Shown here piece after piece: positions 51,421 to 59,854 of a stretch of DNA of 64,000 nt. A program made the translations under genes and the position numbers. Origin of the DNA: CAJQQK01 sp963696075 (GTDB taxonomy: Bacteria; Pseudomonadota; Alphaproteobacteria; Rhizobiales; Hyphomicrobiaceae). The DNA is taken from contig CAVOJD010000010.1 in assembly GCA_963696075.1 (NCBI GenBank), positions 62,001 through 126,000 of the forward strand, in the 5' to 3' direction. The stretch's first letter is position 1; each line of letters opens with the position of its first letter. A model generated the notes under the pieces. That model was not told the DNA's origin and did no database searches. It worked only from the letters and a program-made list of their open reading frames with translations.

Positions 51421-52470
51421 GTGGCAAAGAAGATCGTTGGCACGTCAGCAGCCATTGCTGTTGCCGCCATTGCGTTCGCTGGAGTTGCTGAAGCCCGGGA
51501 AATCAAGATCGTCGGTTCGTCGACGGTGTTCCCCTATACCCAGGCTGTCGCTGAAGAATTCGCCAACAAGGGCGGTAAGGCCCCGACCGTCGAGTCGACC
51601 GGCACAGGCGGCGGCATGAAGATTTTCTGCCAGGGCGTTGGCGAGCAGCATCCGGACATCACCGGTGCATCGCGCGCCATGAAGGCATCCGAATACGCCG
51701 ACTGCGTGAAGAACGGCGTCACCGATGTGACCGAGGTTCTGCTCGGCTATGACGGTCTGTCGATCGCAAATTCGCGCCAAGGCACGAAATTCAATGTGAC
51801 GAAGGCCCAGATCTATCAGGCCCTCGCCGCCGAGGTGCCGGTTGATGGCAAGCTCGTCAAGAACCCATACAAAAAATGGTCGGACATCGACAAGTCGTTG
51901 CCGAACATCGACATCGTCGCCTACGGCCCGCCACCGACCTCCGGCACGCGCGACGCTTTCGTCGAACTGGCGATGCACAAGGGCTGCGCCGCATTGAGCT
52001 TCTTCAAGGACATGAAGAAGGCCGATCCGAAGGCTTTCAAGAAAGCTGAAAAGACGACCTGTTCGGCCATGCGCCAGGATGGCCCGTTCATCGAAGCCGG
52101 CGAGAACGACAACCTGATCGTGCAGCGCCTCGTTGCTGACCCGAACGCCGTTGGCATCTTCGGATACTCGTTCCTGTACGAGAACCAGGACAAGCTGCAG
52201 CCGCTCCAGGTCGCTGGCGTCGAGCCGTCGATGGAGACGATTGGTGATGGCTCTTACGGCATCTCGCGCCCGCTGTTCATCTACATCAAGAACGCCCACC
52301 GCAAGGTGATCAAGGGCATGGACGACTTCGTGAAGGAGTATGCCAGCGACGCCGCGATGGGCAACGGTGGCTACCTTTCCGAGCGTGGTCTCGTTGTGCT
52401 CCCGGCCGACAAGCTGAAGGCCACGCAGGCCGCCGTTGTCAAAGGCGAGAAAATGGCTGCCAAGAAGTAA
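51421..52470 (+). CDS. pstS: Phosphate ABC transporter substrate-binding protein PstS
   Basis: A 349-residue periplasmic phosphate-binding protein. Signal peptide MAKKIVGTSAAIAVAAIAFAGVAEA, then EIKIVGSSTVFPYTQAVAEEFANKGGKAPTVESTGTGGGMKIFC, the PstS phosphate-site region. The start is GTG 51421 with AAGGGAG upstream; the frame is open back to 51343 but that part is not signal-like. A stable hairpin follows the stop, before pstC. The upstream CTGTCACAAAA (51319-51329) could be half of a Pho box. Confidence 0.96.
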   Translation: MAKKIVGTSAAIAVAAIAFAGVAEAREIKIVGSSTVFPYTQAVAEEFANKGGKAPTVESTGTGGGMKIFCQGVGEQHPDITGASRAMKASEYADCVKNGVTDVTEVLLGYDGLSIANSRQGTKFNVTKAQIYQALAAEVPVDGKLVKNPYKKWSDIDKSLPNIDIVAYGPPPTSGTRDAFVELAMHKGCAALSFFKDMKKADPKAFKKAEKTTCSAMRQDGPFIEAGENDNLIVQRLVADPNAVGIFGYSFLYENQDKLQPLQVAGVEPSMETIGDGSYGISRPLFIYIKNAHRKVIKGMDDFVKEYASDAAMGNGGYLSERGLVVLPADKLKATQAAVVKGEKMAAKK

Positions 52471-52496
52471 CGGTTGACCTTTTGGTTCGATCGACG

Positions 52497-52522
52497 GTGG
52501 CCCGCTGCTTGCGGCGGGCCAC
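52497..52522 (+). promoter_or_regulatory. Stable hairpin between pstS and pstC
   Basis: GTGGCCCGC-TGCTTGCG-GCGGGCCAC, a perfect 9-bp GC-rich stem 26 nt after the pstS stop, with no T-run behind it. Such hairpins often stabilise the upstream message or partly terminate, so that the abundant binding protein is made in excess over the permease; inferred from position. Confidence 0.65.
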
Positions 52523-52607
52523 TGTTATTCTCTATGACGATACAGATTCTTGCTGATCTGACGACGTGGCGCTCACTGGCGCAGACATGTCCGCCGAGGT
52601 TCCCTTA

Positions 52608-53993
52608 ATGGTCTCCTACGTTTTTCTCGCGCTGCTGCTCGCCACGATCGCCGGGTACATGCTGGGCTTCTTTCGCGCACGGTCTTTTGCGACCACAGGC
52701 GGTGCTGCCGTCCAACAGCATTCACTCGCCGGCTACCATGGCGCCTATGTCGCGGCCTGGACTGGGATTCCAGCATTTCTCCTGGTGTTGGTCTGGCTCA
52801 TTTTGCAAGGCCCCGTCGTCGATTGGCTCCTGCTCGGCAGCTTGCCGTCTGAGAAAGTTGAGGGTCTGGATCAGGGCCGCATCGACCTTCTCCTGAGCGA
52901 GATAAAATCGGTCGCTCAAGGCAATATCTTCGGTACGCCAGACCAGACTGTGCTCGATGCGGCGGCCCGCTATAACCGCTGGCAGGATATCGCTGAGTGG
53001 TCGATGTTCGCGATGGCCGCGGCACTCGCATTGATCGGTCTCATCGTCGCGCGCAGCCACCTCGCCCCGCGGTTCATGGCGCGCAACCGGTTCGAGGCTA
53101 TCGTGACGGTGTTCATGATCGCGTGCTCCGTGATCGCGATCCTGACCACGCTCGGCATCGTCCTCTCGTTGTTGTACGAGTCGCTGCGCTTCTTCTCGAT
53201 GGTGTCGGTCTACGAGTTTCTGTTCGGCCTGAACTGGGAACCACAGATCGCCATGCGCTCCGACCAGGCAACGGCGGGTGGCGCATTTGGCGCCGTCCCG
53301 GTTTTCGCCGGAACGCTTCTGATTGCACTCCTGGCGATGGCAGTTGCCATCCCGATCGGACTGTATTCCGCCATCTATCTCAGCGAGTACGCCTCGCCGA
53401 AATTCCGCTCCATCGTCAAGCCCCTGTTGGAAATCCTGGCTGGCATTCCAACGGTCGTCTACGGCTTCTTCGCCGTTCTGACCGTCGCCCCGGCCATGCG
53501 TCAGCTCGGTGTTTCCATGGGCTACGACATTGCCCCGAACAGCGCGCTGGCTGCCGGCGCGGTCATGGGCATCATGCTGATCCCGTTCATCTCTTCGCTT
53601 TCAGACGATGCCATCTCGGCGGTGCCCCAGTCGCTCCGAGACGGCTCCTACGGGCTTGGCGCGACCAAGGGCGAAACGATCACCAAGGTTCTGCTGCCGG
53701 CGGCGCTTCCCGGCATCATGGGGGGCATCCTGCTGGCCGTCAGTCGTGCGATCGGTGAGACGATGATCGTGGTGATGGCAGCCGGCATTATCGCTGCGTT
53801 GACGATGAACCCCTTCGAGCCTGTCACGACAGTCACCGTTCAGATTGTGACGCTCCTGATCGGCGACACCGAGTTCGATAACCCGAAGACGCTGGCGGCG
53901 TTCGCGCTCGGCCTCGTCTTGTTCCTGGTGACACTGATGCTGAACGTGATCGCGCTCCGCATCGTCCGGAGATTCCGAGAGCAGTATGACTGA
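52608..53993 (+). CDS. pstC: Phosphate ABC transporter permease PstC
   Basis: 461 residues. N-terminal helices (MVSYVFLALLLATIAGYMLGF and WTGIPAFLLVLVWLILQGP) precede a periplasmic segment, then the PstC permease core: FGAVPVFAGTLLIALLAMAVAIPIGLYSAIYLSEYA, LEILAGIPTVVYGFFAVLTVAP, SLRDGSYGLGATKGETITKVLLPAALPGIMGGILLAVSRAIGETM (EAA-like loop). GAGG lies 7 nt before ATG 52608; a GTG at 52566 is an alternative. Its end overlaps pstA by 8 nt. Confidence 0.95.
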   Translation: MVSYVFLALLLATIAGYMLGFFRARSFATTGGAAVQQHSLAGYHGAYVAAWTGIPAFLLVLVWLILQGPVVDWLLLGSLPSEKVEGLDQGRIDLLLSEIKSVAQGNIFGTPDQTVLDAAARYNRWQDIAEWSMFAMAAALALIGLIVARSHLAPRFMARNRFEAIVTVFMIACSVIAILTTLGIVLSLLYESLRFFSMVSVYEFLFGLNWEPQIAMRSDQATAGGAFGAVPVFAGTLLIALLAMAVAIPIGLYSAIYLSEYASPKFRSIVKPLLEILAGIPTVVYGFFAVLTVAPAMRQLGVSMGYDIAPNSALAAGAVMGIMLIPFISSLSDDAISAVPQSLRDGSYGLGATKGETITKVLLPAALPGIMGGILLAVSRAIGETMIVVMAAGIIAALTMNPFEPVTTVTVQIVTLLIGDTEFDNPKTLAAFALGLVLFLVTLMLNVIALRIVRRFREQYD

Positions 53994-55632
53994 TACCACC
54001 CTGCGCCCGAGCGCGACTTACGACTGGACATCGCCGGACGTCAAGAAGCGGGTCAGGCGCCGTTACGGCGCCGATCTTCGCCTGCAGTGGCTCGGAATTG
54101 GGGCCATCCTGATTGCGCTTGGTCTTCTGGTCACGCTGTTCGCATCGCTGATCCACGCTGGCTACGCCGCGTTCACGACCACGAAGGTGAACCTTGCCGT
54201 CAATCTCGATCCGGCCGTCATCGACCGCGAGAACCCCGGCGCAGCCAACTATCGCAAGATCGTTCGCGACTCCTTCCAGAAATTCTTCCCCGACGTGACC
54301 TCGCGCCGGGACCAGCGCGAACTCTGGAAGATCCTGTCTTCTGGCGCGCAGTATATTGTCCGCGATCACGTTGTCGCGAACCCTGACCAGATTGGCCAGA
54401 CGGTGACGGTGGCGGTTCCCGTTTCCGACCCGTACGATCAGCTCTACAAGCGCATCATTCCGCGCGAGATCGATGCTCTCTCGCCGGATCGCATCGTTCT
54501 TTTCGATCGTCTCAAGCAGCGAAATGTCGTCTCGGTCGTCAATGACGAGGCGGTCGTTCAAGTCGATGCCTACATCGACCCGGCGAAAGTCGACGCGGCG
54601 AACATTGAAGCCGGCGACTTTGCGAGCATCACGGCGGAGAGTTTAAGAACCTACTTCTTGAACGATGCGTCGCTTGATTATCGCGAGATGCTGTCCGCCG
54701 ACGCCGCCGCCAGGCTCAAGCAGCAGGTCTTGGCCGATCCTGGCAGCATCGGCAAGACGATACGCGCCGCGCTGCCGCTTACGCAGTACTATGCGCAACT
54801 GGCGAAGACCGGCGAGGCAAAGATGCGCAACCCGCGCTTTGCCTCCGACAACGATTTCATCTGGTTCGACAGCCTTCGGGATCGGGGACTTCTGAGTGCA
54901 CCCTTCACATGGGAACTCTTCACCAACGCGGACAGCCGGTTCCCGGAACTCGCAGGTCTTGCCGGCGCTCTGACCGGCTCTTTCCTCGCACTGTTGGTCT
55001 GCTTCCTGCTGAGCTTCCCGATCGGGATCGCGACGGCCGTCTATCTCGAGGAGTTCGCCCCGAAGAACCGGTGGACCGATCTCATCGAAGTCAATATCAA
55101 CAATCTGGCGGCGGTTCCCTCGGTCGTGTTCGGCCTGTTGGGCCTCGCCGTATTCCTGGGTTTCTTCGGGATGCCGCGTTCGGCGCCCCTTGTCGGTGGT
55201 ATGGTGCTCTCACTTATGACGCTGCCCACGATCATTGTTGCCACGCGCGCCGCGCTCAAGGCCGTGCCGCCGTCGATCCGCGAAGCGGCACTCGGCGTCG
55301 GCGCCTCGAAGCATCAGGTGATGTTCCACCACGTCCTGCCGCTCGCGATGCCCGGCATCCTGACCGGCACGATCATTGGTCTCGCCCAGGCGCTGGGTGA
55401 AACCGCGCCACTGCTTCTCATCGGAATGAATGCGTTCATTCCAAGCATCGAGAATATGGGTGTGCTGCAGCCTGCCATGGCGCTCCCCACGCAAATCTTC
55501 TCATGGGCCGACAGCCCGGAACGCGGTTTCGTCAGCCGCACGTCAGCCGCGATCCTTGTGCTGCTCGGGTTCCTGATCGTCATGAACATCCTCGCCGTCT
55601 ACTTGCGCAACCGGCTGGATCGCAAGTGGTAA
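53986..55632 (+). CDS. pstA: Phosphate ABC transporter permease PstA with DUF3333 N-terminal extension
   Basis: 548 residues. After a cytoplasmic start and one helix (LGIGAILIALGLLVTLFASLIHAGY) there is a large periplasmic segment of about 270 residues (DUF3333), as in other alphaproteobacterial PstA. The permease core follows: GLAGALTGSFLALLVCFLLSFPIGIATAVYLEEFA, NNLAAVPSVVFGLLGLAVFLGFFG, SIREAALGVGASKHQVMFHHVLPLAMPGILTGTIIGLAQALGETAPLLLIG. It overlaps the pstC stop by 8 nt, implying coupling. Confidence 0.95.
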   Translation: MTDTTLRPSATYDWTSPDVKKRVRRRYGADLRLQWLGIGAILIALGLLVTLFASLIHAGYAAFTTTKVNLAVNLDPAVIDRENPGAANYRKIVRDSFQKFFPDVTSRRDQRELWKILSSGAQYIVRDHVVANPDQIGQTVTVAVPVSDPYDQLYKRIIPREIDALSPDRIVLFDRLKQRNVVSVVNDEAVVQVDAYIDPAKVDAANIEAGDFASITAESLRTYFLNDASLDYREMLSADAAARLKQQVLADPGSIGKTIRAALPLTQYYAQLAKTGEAKMRNPRFASDNDFIWFDSLRDRGLLSAPFTWELFTNADSRFPELAGLAGALTGSFLALLVCFLLSFPIGIATAVYLEEFAPKNRWTDLIEVNINNLAAVPSVVFGLLGLAVFLGFFGMPRSAPLVGGMVLSLMTLPTIIVATRAALKAVPPSIREAALGVGASKHQVMFHHVLPLAMPGILTGTIIGLAQALGETAPLLLIGMNAFIPSIENMGVLQPAMALPTQIFSWADSPERGFVSRTSAAILVLLGFLIVMNILAVYLRNRLDRKW

Positions 55633-55659
55633 GTCCCAATTCAAAGTCCAAGGACCGTC

Positions 55660-56481
55660 ATGGAACACCAAACCGTTGAATTCGCCGATTCCCTGAAGGA
55701 CCAGGCGCGCCTCCCCAACGCCGCCGACATCAAGGTGCGCAGCGAGAAGGTTTGCGTCTTTTACGGTGACAAGCAGGCCCTCTACGATGTCGACCTCGAC
55801 ATTCCGAAGAATTCGGTGATGGCGCTGATTGGCCCCTCCGGCTGCGGTAAGTCGACTTTTCTGCGCTGCATCAATCGGATGAACGATGTCATCCCGATCG
55901 CACGTGTCACCGGCCACATCGAGATCGACGGCCAGGATATTCGCGATCCCTCCCTCGACGTCGTCGAACTGCGCGCCCGTGTCGGCATGGTCTTCCAGAA
56001 GCCGAACCCGTTCCCGAAGTCGATCTATGAAAACATCGCCTACGGCCCCCGCATTCACGGGCTTACCAACTCCAAGTCGGAACTCGATGATCTCGTCCAG
56101 TCGAGCCTCGAGCGTGCCGGCCTTTGGAAAGAAGTCAGCGATCGCCTCGACGAACCGGGAACCGGTCTCTCGGGCGGCCAGCAGCAGCGCCTGTGCATCG
56201 CCCGCGCCATCGCGACGAGCCCCGAAGTCATCCTGATGGACGAACCGTGCTCCGCCCTCGACCCGATCGCGACCGCCATCGTCGAGGAGCTGATCCACGA
56301 ACTGCGCCAGAACTACACGATCGTGATCGTGACGCACTCGATGCAGCAGGCCGCCCGCGTCTCGCAACGCACTGCGTTCTTCCACCTCGGCTACCTCGTC
56401 GAAGAGGGGCCCACCGGCAAGATTTTCACCAGCCCTCAGGATCCGCGCACGCAGGATTACATCATGGGCCGTACCGGCTGA
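55660..56481 (+). CDS. pstB: Phosphate ABC transporter ATP-binding protein PstB
   Basis: A 273-residue ABC ATPase. Walker A GPSGCGKST (58-66), signature LSGGQQQRLCIARAIA, Walker B VILMDEPCSALDP, H-loop IVIVTHSMQQAARVS. The N-terminal VRSEKVCVFYGDKQALYDVDLDIPKNSVMALIG and INRMNDVIPIARVTGHIEIDGQDI are PstB-specific. It powers PstCA and takes part in signalling low phosphate to PhoR. It is 27 nt after pstA. Confidence 0.98.
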   Translation: MEHQTVEFADSLKDQARLPNAADIKVRSEKVCVFYGDKQALYDVDLDIPKNSVMALIGPSGCGKSTFLRCINRMNDVIPIARVTGHIEIDGQDIRDPSLDVVELRARVGMVFQKPNPFPKSIYENIAYGPRIHGLTNSKSELDDLVQSSLERAGLWKEVSDRLDEPGTGLSGGQQQRLCIARAIATSPEVILMDEPCSALDPIATAIVEELIHELRQNYTIVIVTHSMQQAARVSQRTAFFHLGYLVEEGPTGKIFTSPQDPRTQDYIMGRTG

Positions 56482-56587
56482 CCGCAACGCCGCCAGCGGA
56501 AAGCAGGGTGTATCGTTAAGGTTGCGCCGCAGTCGCGTCTTATGAAGTCTGGTGTGCTCTGACCGCTTTTTGATTGGAAGGACTGAT

Positions 56588-57302
56588 ATGAACGTCCACG
56601 TAGCGAAAGCCTATCAGGAAGAACTCAATTTGCTCGATCACAAGATCGCCCAGATGGGCGGCCTGACCGAGCACAACCTTGGCCGCGCCTTCGATGCGCT
56701 CAACAATCACGACCCCCAGCTCGCCGAGCGCGTCATCATGTCGGACGCCGAGATCGACCGCCTCCAGGCCGAGATCGAAGACCAGGTGATCTCGATGATC
56801 GCGCTGCGCGCGCCGCTGGCGGAAGATCTGCGCCACATCATGGCGGCCCTCAAGATCACCGGCGACCTCGAGCGCATCGGCGATCTGGCCAAGAATATCG
56901 CCAAGCGCTCCCGCGCGATCGCGACACGAACAAACGCCCAAGTCGTTGATGCTGGGTCTGAGAAACATGGTCGAGCGCGCGCTTTCCCAGCTCAAGGACG
57001 TGCTTGACGCCTATGCCGACCGCAATGCTGATCTCGCGCTGTCCGTCTGGCATCGCGATGAGCAGATCGACGCGATGTACAACTCGGTTTTCCGTGAACT
57101 GCTCACCTACATGATGGAAGACCCGCGCAACATCGGCATGTGCACGCATCTTCTGTTCGGCGCCAAGAACCTCGAGCGCATCGGCGATCACACCACCAAC
57201 ATCGCCGAGACGATCCATTTCTTCGTCCTGGGCCGGGACATCGAAGCCGACCGGCCCAAGCAGGACAAGACGAGCACCACATTGATCGACCCGACCGCGT
57301 GA
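56588..57302 (+). pseudogene. phoU: Phosphate signalling protein PhoU, interrupted by a +1 frameshift
   Basis: The start MNVHVAKAYQEELNLLDHKIAQMGGLTEHNLGRAFDAL and the first three-helix repeat, up to LERIGDLAKNIAKRSRAIA, are in one frame. The second repeat (LMLGLRNMVERALSQLKDVLDAYADRN ... LLFGAKNLERIGDHTTNIAETIHFFVLGRDIE) is in the next. The switch falls between about 56915 and 56940, around GCGACACGAACAAACGCCC. The span of 715 nt is 238 codons plus one base, so a single extra base explains it. Without frameshifting the product would stop at 57007. Either a true mutation, a programmed shift or a sequence error; no homopolymer is at the junction. Confidence 0.88.
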
Positions 57303-57372
57303 GACGGTGGCGCGGCGACCGGCACCGGGGCACGCGGCACCTGTCCGCAGTCCGGTCATGGAGAAAGCAGCG

Positions 57373-58068
57373 ATGAGCGCAAAAGTGCTGATTGTGGAAG
57401 ACGAGCAACCCCTCGCGGAAATGCTGACCTACAATCTGGAGGCGGAGGGGTTCATCGTCCTTCATGCGGAAAGCGCCGAAGAAGCCGAGATGCTCGTCGC
57501 CGAGGAGTGTCCTGATCTCGTCATTCTCGATTGGATGCTGCCACAGGTCTCCGGCATCGAACTGTGCCGCCGCTTCCGCTCTCGCACCGAAACGCGCAGC
57601 ATGCCGGTCCTGATGCTGACCGCTCGCGGCGAAGAAAGTGACCGCATTCGCGGACTATCGACCGGCGCTGACGACTACGTCGTCAAACCGTTTTCGTTGC
57701 CCGAACTGCTCGCACGGGTAAATGCCATCCTGCGCCGCGCCGCCCCCGACAGGATCGCCGACGTCCTCGTTTTCAAGGACATCGAACTCGACCGCGCGGC
57801 CCATAACGTCAAGCGAGGCGAACGCGTCGTCCGGCTCGGCCCGACGGAGTACCGGCTCCTCGAGTTCCTCATGGAGAGCACGGGCCGCGTGCTCTCCCGG
57901 TCGCAGCTTCTGGATGGCGTCTGGGGCCGCAATGCGTTTGTCGACGAGCGCACAGTCGACGTCCATATCGGCCGCCTGCGCAAGGCCCTCGTCCGCGGCC
58001 GCGAATCCGACCCGATCCGCACCGTCCGCGGCGCGGGCTACGTCTTCGGTGAGCGCCTGAACGCCTAA
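57373..58068 (+). CDS. phoB: Phosphate regulon response regulator PhoB
   Basis: A 231-residue OmpR-family regulator. Receiver: KVLIVEDEQPLAEML, phospho-acceptor Asp53 in LVILDWMLPQVSGIEL, VLMLTARGEE, DDYVVKPFSLPEL. Winged-helix domain: RLGPTEYRLLEFLMESTGRVLSRSQLLDGVWG, DERTVDVHIGRLRKAL, IRTVRGAGYVF. It binds Pho boxes under phosphate limitation. ATG 57373 is chosen because GGAGAAAG precedes it and the family N-terminus starts there. Repeat array D begins 35 nt after the stop. Confidence 0.97.
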   Translation: MSAKVLIVEDEQPLAEMLTYNLEAEGFIVLHAESAEEAEMLVAEECPDLVILDWMLPQVSGIELCRRFRSRTETRSMPVLMLTARGEESDRIRGLSTGADDYVVKPFSLPELLARVNAILRRAAPDRIADVLVFKDIELDRAAHNVKRGERVVRLGPTEYRLLEFLMESTGRVLSRSQLLDGVWGRNAFVDERTVDVHIGRLRKALVRGRESDPIRTVRGAGYVFGERLNA

Positions 58069-58102
58069 ACGCCTGAAGCATCACACCCAAAGCAACCCCC
58101 AT

Positions 58103-58500
58103 CGAGTTCGCGTTGCGAACTCGGGGAGCAACCGCGACCCGGCGCTTGGCGCCGCGCCGGCGCAGGTGCCCGGCCGGGCCAGCGGCCGGAACAGCACCGT
58201 GAGCCGACCCGCCAAAACATTGACTTGAGATCATCCCCGCAGCCCCCATCGAGTTCGCATTGCGAACTCGGGGAGCAACCGCGACCCGGCGCTTGGCGCC
58301 GCGCCGGCGCAGGTGCCCGGCCGGGCCAGCGGCCGGAACAGCACCGTGAGCCGACCCGCCAAAACATTGACTTGAGATCATCCCCGCAGCCCCCATCGAG
58401 TTCGCATTGCGAACTCGGGGAGCAACCGCGACCCGGCGCTTAGCGCCGCGCCGGCGCAGGTGCCCGGCCGCGCCAGCGGCCGGAACAGCACCGTGAGCCC
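58103..58500 (+). repeat. Array D: three tandem copies of the three-hairpin element, 147-nt period
   Basis: Copies start at 58103, 58250 and 58397, exactly 147 nt apart. Hairpin 1 CGAGTTCGC-GTT-GCGAACTCG (ATT loop in copies 2 and 3); hairpin 2 CGGCGC-TTG-GCGCCG (TTA in copy 3); hairpin 3 CCGGCCG-GGCCAG-CGGCCGG (CGCCAG loop in copy 3); then CAGCACCGTGAGC. The linkers between copies (about 45 nt, containing AACATTGACTTGAGATCATC) are identical between copies 1-2 and 2-3, so the tandem arose by duplication of element plus linker. It follows phoB by 35 nt. Confidence 0.95.
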
Positions 58501-58558
58501 AAAAAAGCGAAAACCGGACAATGGCCCCGCACCATCGCCCGGCTTTCTCCCCGCTTTT

Positions 58559-58649
58559 GGGACGACGCCCTTCGGCCTCGTCCCTAACTGCCCCGGCCAG
58601 GCCGGGACAGTCCCTCTAACGCGTGCCTCGTCCCTTAAACGGGACGAGG
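58559..58649. repeat. Cluster of GGGACGA hairpins downstream of gcrA
   Basis: Three perfect stems in 91 nt: GGGACGA...TCGTCCC (58559-58584), CCCGGCC-A-GGCCGGG (58592-58606) and CCTCGTCCC-TTAAAC-GGGACGAGG (58626-58649). The heptamer GGGACGA or its complement occurs in the first and third. It may end gcrA transcription by a hairpin without a T-run on the - strand side, or be another repeat type. Confidence 0.6.
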
Positions 58650-58663
58650 AAAAATCGTTAGCC

Positions 58664-59203
58664 TCAGGCGCCGACGGGCTCCTTGGGCTTGGCCAGTGCA
58701 ACCGGCACGTTCCGCTGGCCGGCGCGGTCTTTGCGCCGTGCCTGTGGCGGCTGGAAAGCGCGCTTTGCGTGGAATTCGCAGTACGGCAGACCCGGCACCT
58801 TGTGGCGGTTGCAGAAGTGGAAATCATCGTGCTGCGGATCACCGATCGGCCAGCGGCAATCGTTTTCCATGAGATCCTGCATCGTCTTGCGATCTTCGAT
58901 CGGGATCTCGATCTCTTCGACAGCCGGCACGAACGGCTCGGCGTCACCCTGATAGAGATTGCGCAGGGCGGGATTGCCAAGCTGGCGATAGGCTGGCCGC
59001 GGCTGGCGGCGCACGGTGGCCCGTGGCCGGCGCGGAGACTTCATGCGCGACGTGGTCGCGCGCCCCGACAGGCCGAGGCGGTGAACTTTGCCGATAACGG
59101 CATTGCGGGTGACCCCGCCGAGACGGCCCGCGATTTGGCTGGCGCTCAGCCCTTCGGACCACAGTTTTTTCAAAAGGTCGACACGGTCGTCGGTCCAGGA
59201 CAT
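58664..59203 (-). CDS. gcrA: GcrA cell-cycle regulator
   Basis: A 178-residue alphaproteobacterial cell-cycle transcription factor. The N-terminal helix-turn-helix SWTDDRVDLLKKLWSEGLSASQIAGRLGGVTRNAVIGKVHRLGLSGR is nearly invariant in GcrA. The C-terminal part has CRWPIGDPQHDDFHFCNRHKVPGLPYCEFHAKRAFQP, the sigma70-interacting Cys/His-containing region. GcrA works with CcrM-methylated GANTC promoters. ATG 59203 is used because conserved sequence starts at MSWTDDRV; an ATG 8 codons upstream is possible. Confidence 0.96.
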   Translation of the reverse strand: MSWTDDRVDLLKKLWSEGLSASQIAGRLGGVTRNAVIGKVHRLGLSGRATTSRMKSPRRPRATVRRQPRPAYRQLGNPALRNLYQGDAEPFVPAVEEIEIPIEDRKTMQDLMENDCRWPIGDPQHDDFHFCNRHKVPGLPYCEFHAKRAFQPPQARRKDRAGQRNVPVALAKPKEPVGA

Positions 59204-59854
59204 GCTTGTCCCTCCTAACAGAATCAAGCAACAGTCCGAGCAGAAGCCGGACGTGCAAAACGACTGATCGTGCGCGGCGCGGCTCGGAAAGCACGAGTAC
59301 GGACGCGGAAATCGATCACTGACGCTGTACTGGGGAACGCAGAACTATAATCTACTGATGGACGCCAACTTCGGCGGGGCTGAGCAATGGCTCAAAACCC
59401 TGTAACGCAGCCGAATCACAACAAATACTTGTGCAAGAAGATACTCTGCACGTCGGCGTAGGGGCAATGTAGGACCTAAAATGGGCCCATCTCAAGTCCC
59501 GCTGACAAGAACCAATGATCCGGGACACCATTTGTTGCCCTTCAGCCACAAATGCTTTTGTTCGGTGTATGTTTTCCTCGCCCCTACTTGCTTGCCGGGA
59601 AGGCCCGCGCGGAACGGTTCATAGGGGCGCCGCATTTGGCAGAGCCAGAGTCGTCCCAAAGGCCGGAAATATTGGGTTTCATGTTAATTGACTTCGGAAC
59701 ATAGCGCGAATACGCTTTCTCCCTCTGAACGTGCGCCGCCCGGTTCGAGGCGGCGTTTTTTATTCTCGTCTGCGCCCCGGAATTGCGCGGCGCCGCAAAC
59801 AGCAGCGCCGGTCACGGGGCCGTTCAATTAGGGCCTAAGGAGCCTACTGGAGCG
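59204..59854. other. gcrA-argD intergenic region with structured segments
   Basis: 651 bp without a protein gene. Segment 59461-59540 can fold: GGGCAA (59462-59467) with TTGCCC (59535-59540) and, inside, GTCCCG (59496-59501) with CGGGAC (59521-59526). Near the right end a short promoter-terminator unit lies before argD (separate entry). No match to tmRNA, 6S, SRP or RNase P RNA signatures could be seen by eye. Confidence 0.5.
59688..59761 (+). terminator. Promoter-like sequence and intrinsic terminator in the argD leader
   Basis: TTGACT (59688-59693), 17 nt, then TACGCT (59711-59716) form a promoter-like pair. About 20 nt beyond the expected start lies CGCCGCC-CGGTTCGA-GGCGGCG (59734-59755) followed by six T. 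The terminator stands 93 nt before the argD ATG with no gene upstream on this strand, so it is either an attenuator of argD or the end of a very short RNA. Confidence 0.75.

Noticed and set aside
59204..59854. tmRNA, 6S RNA, SRP RNA or RNase P RNA in the gcrA-argD gap
   Set aside because: None of their diagnostic sequences could be found by eye.
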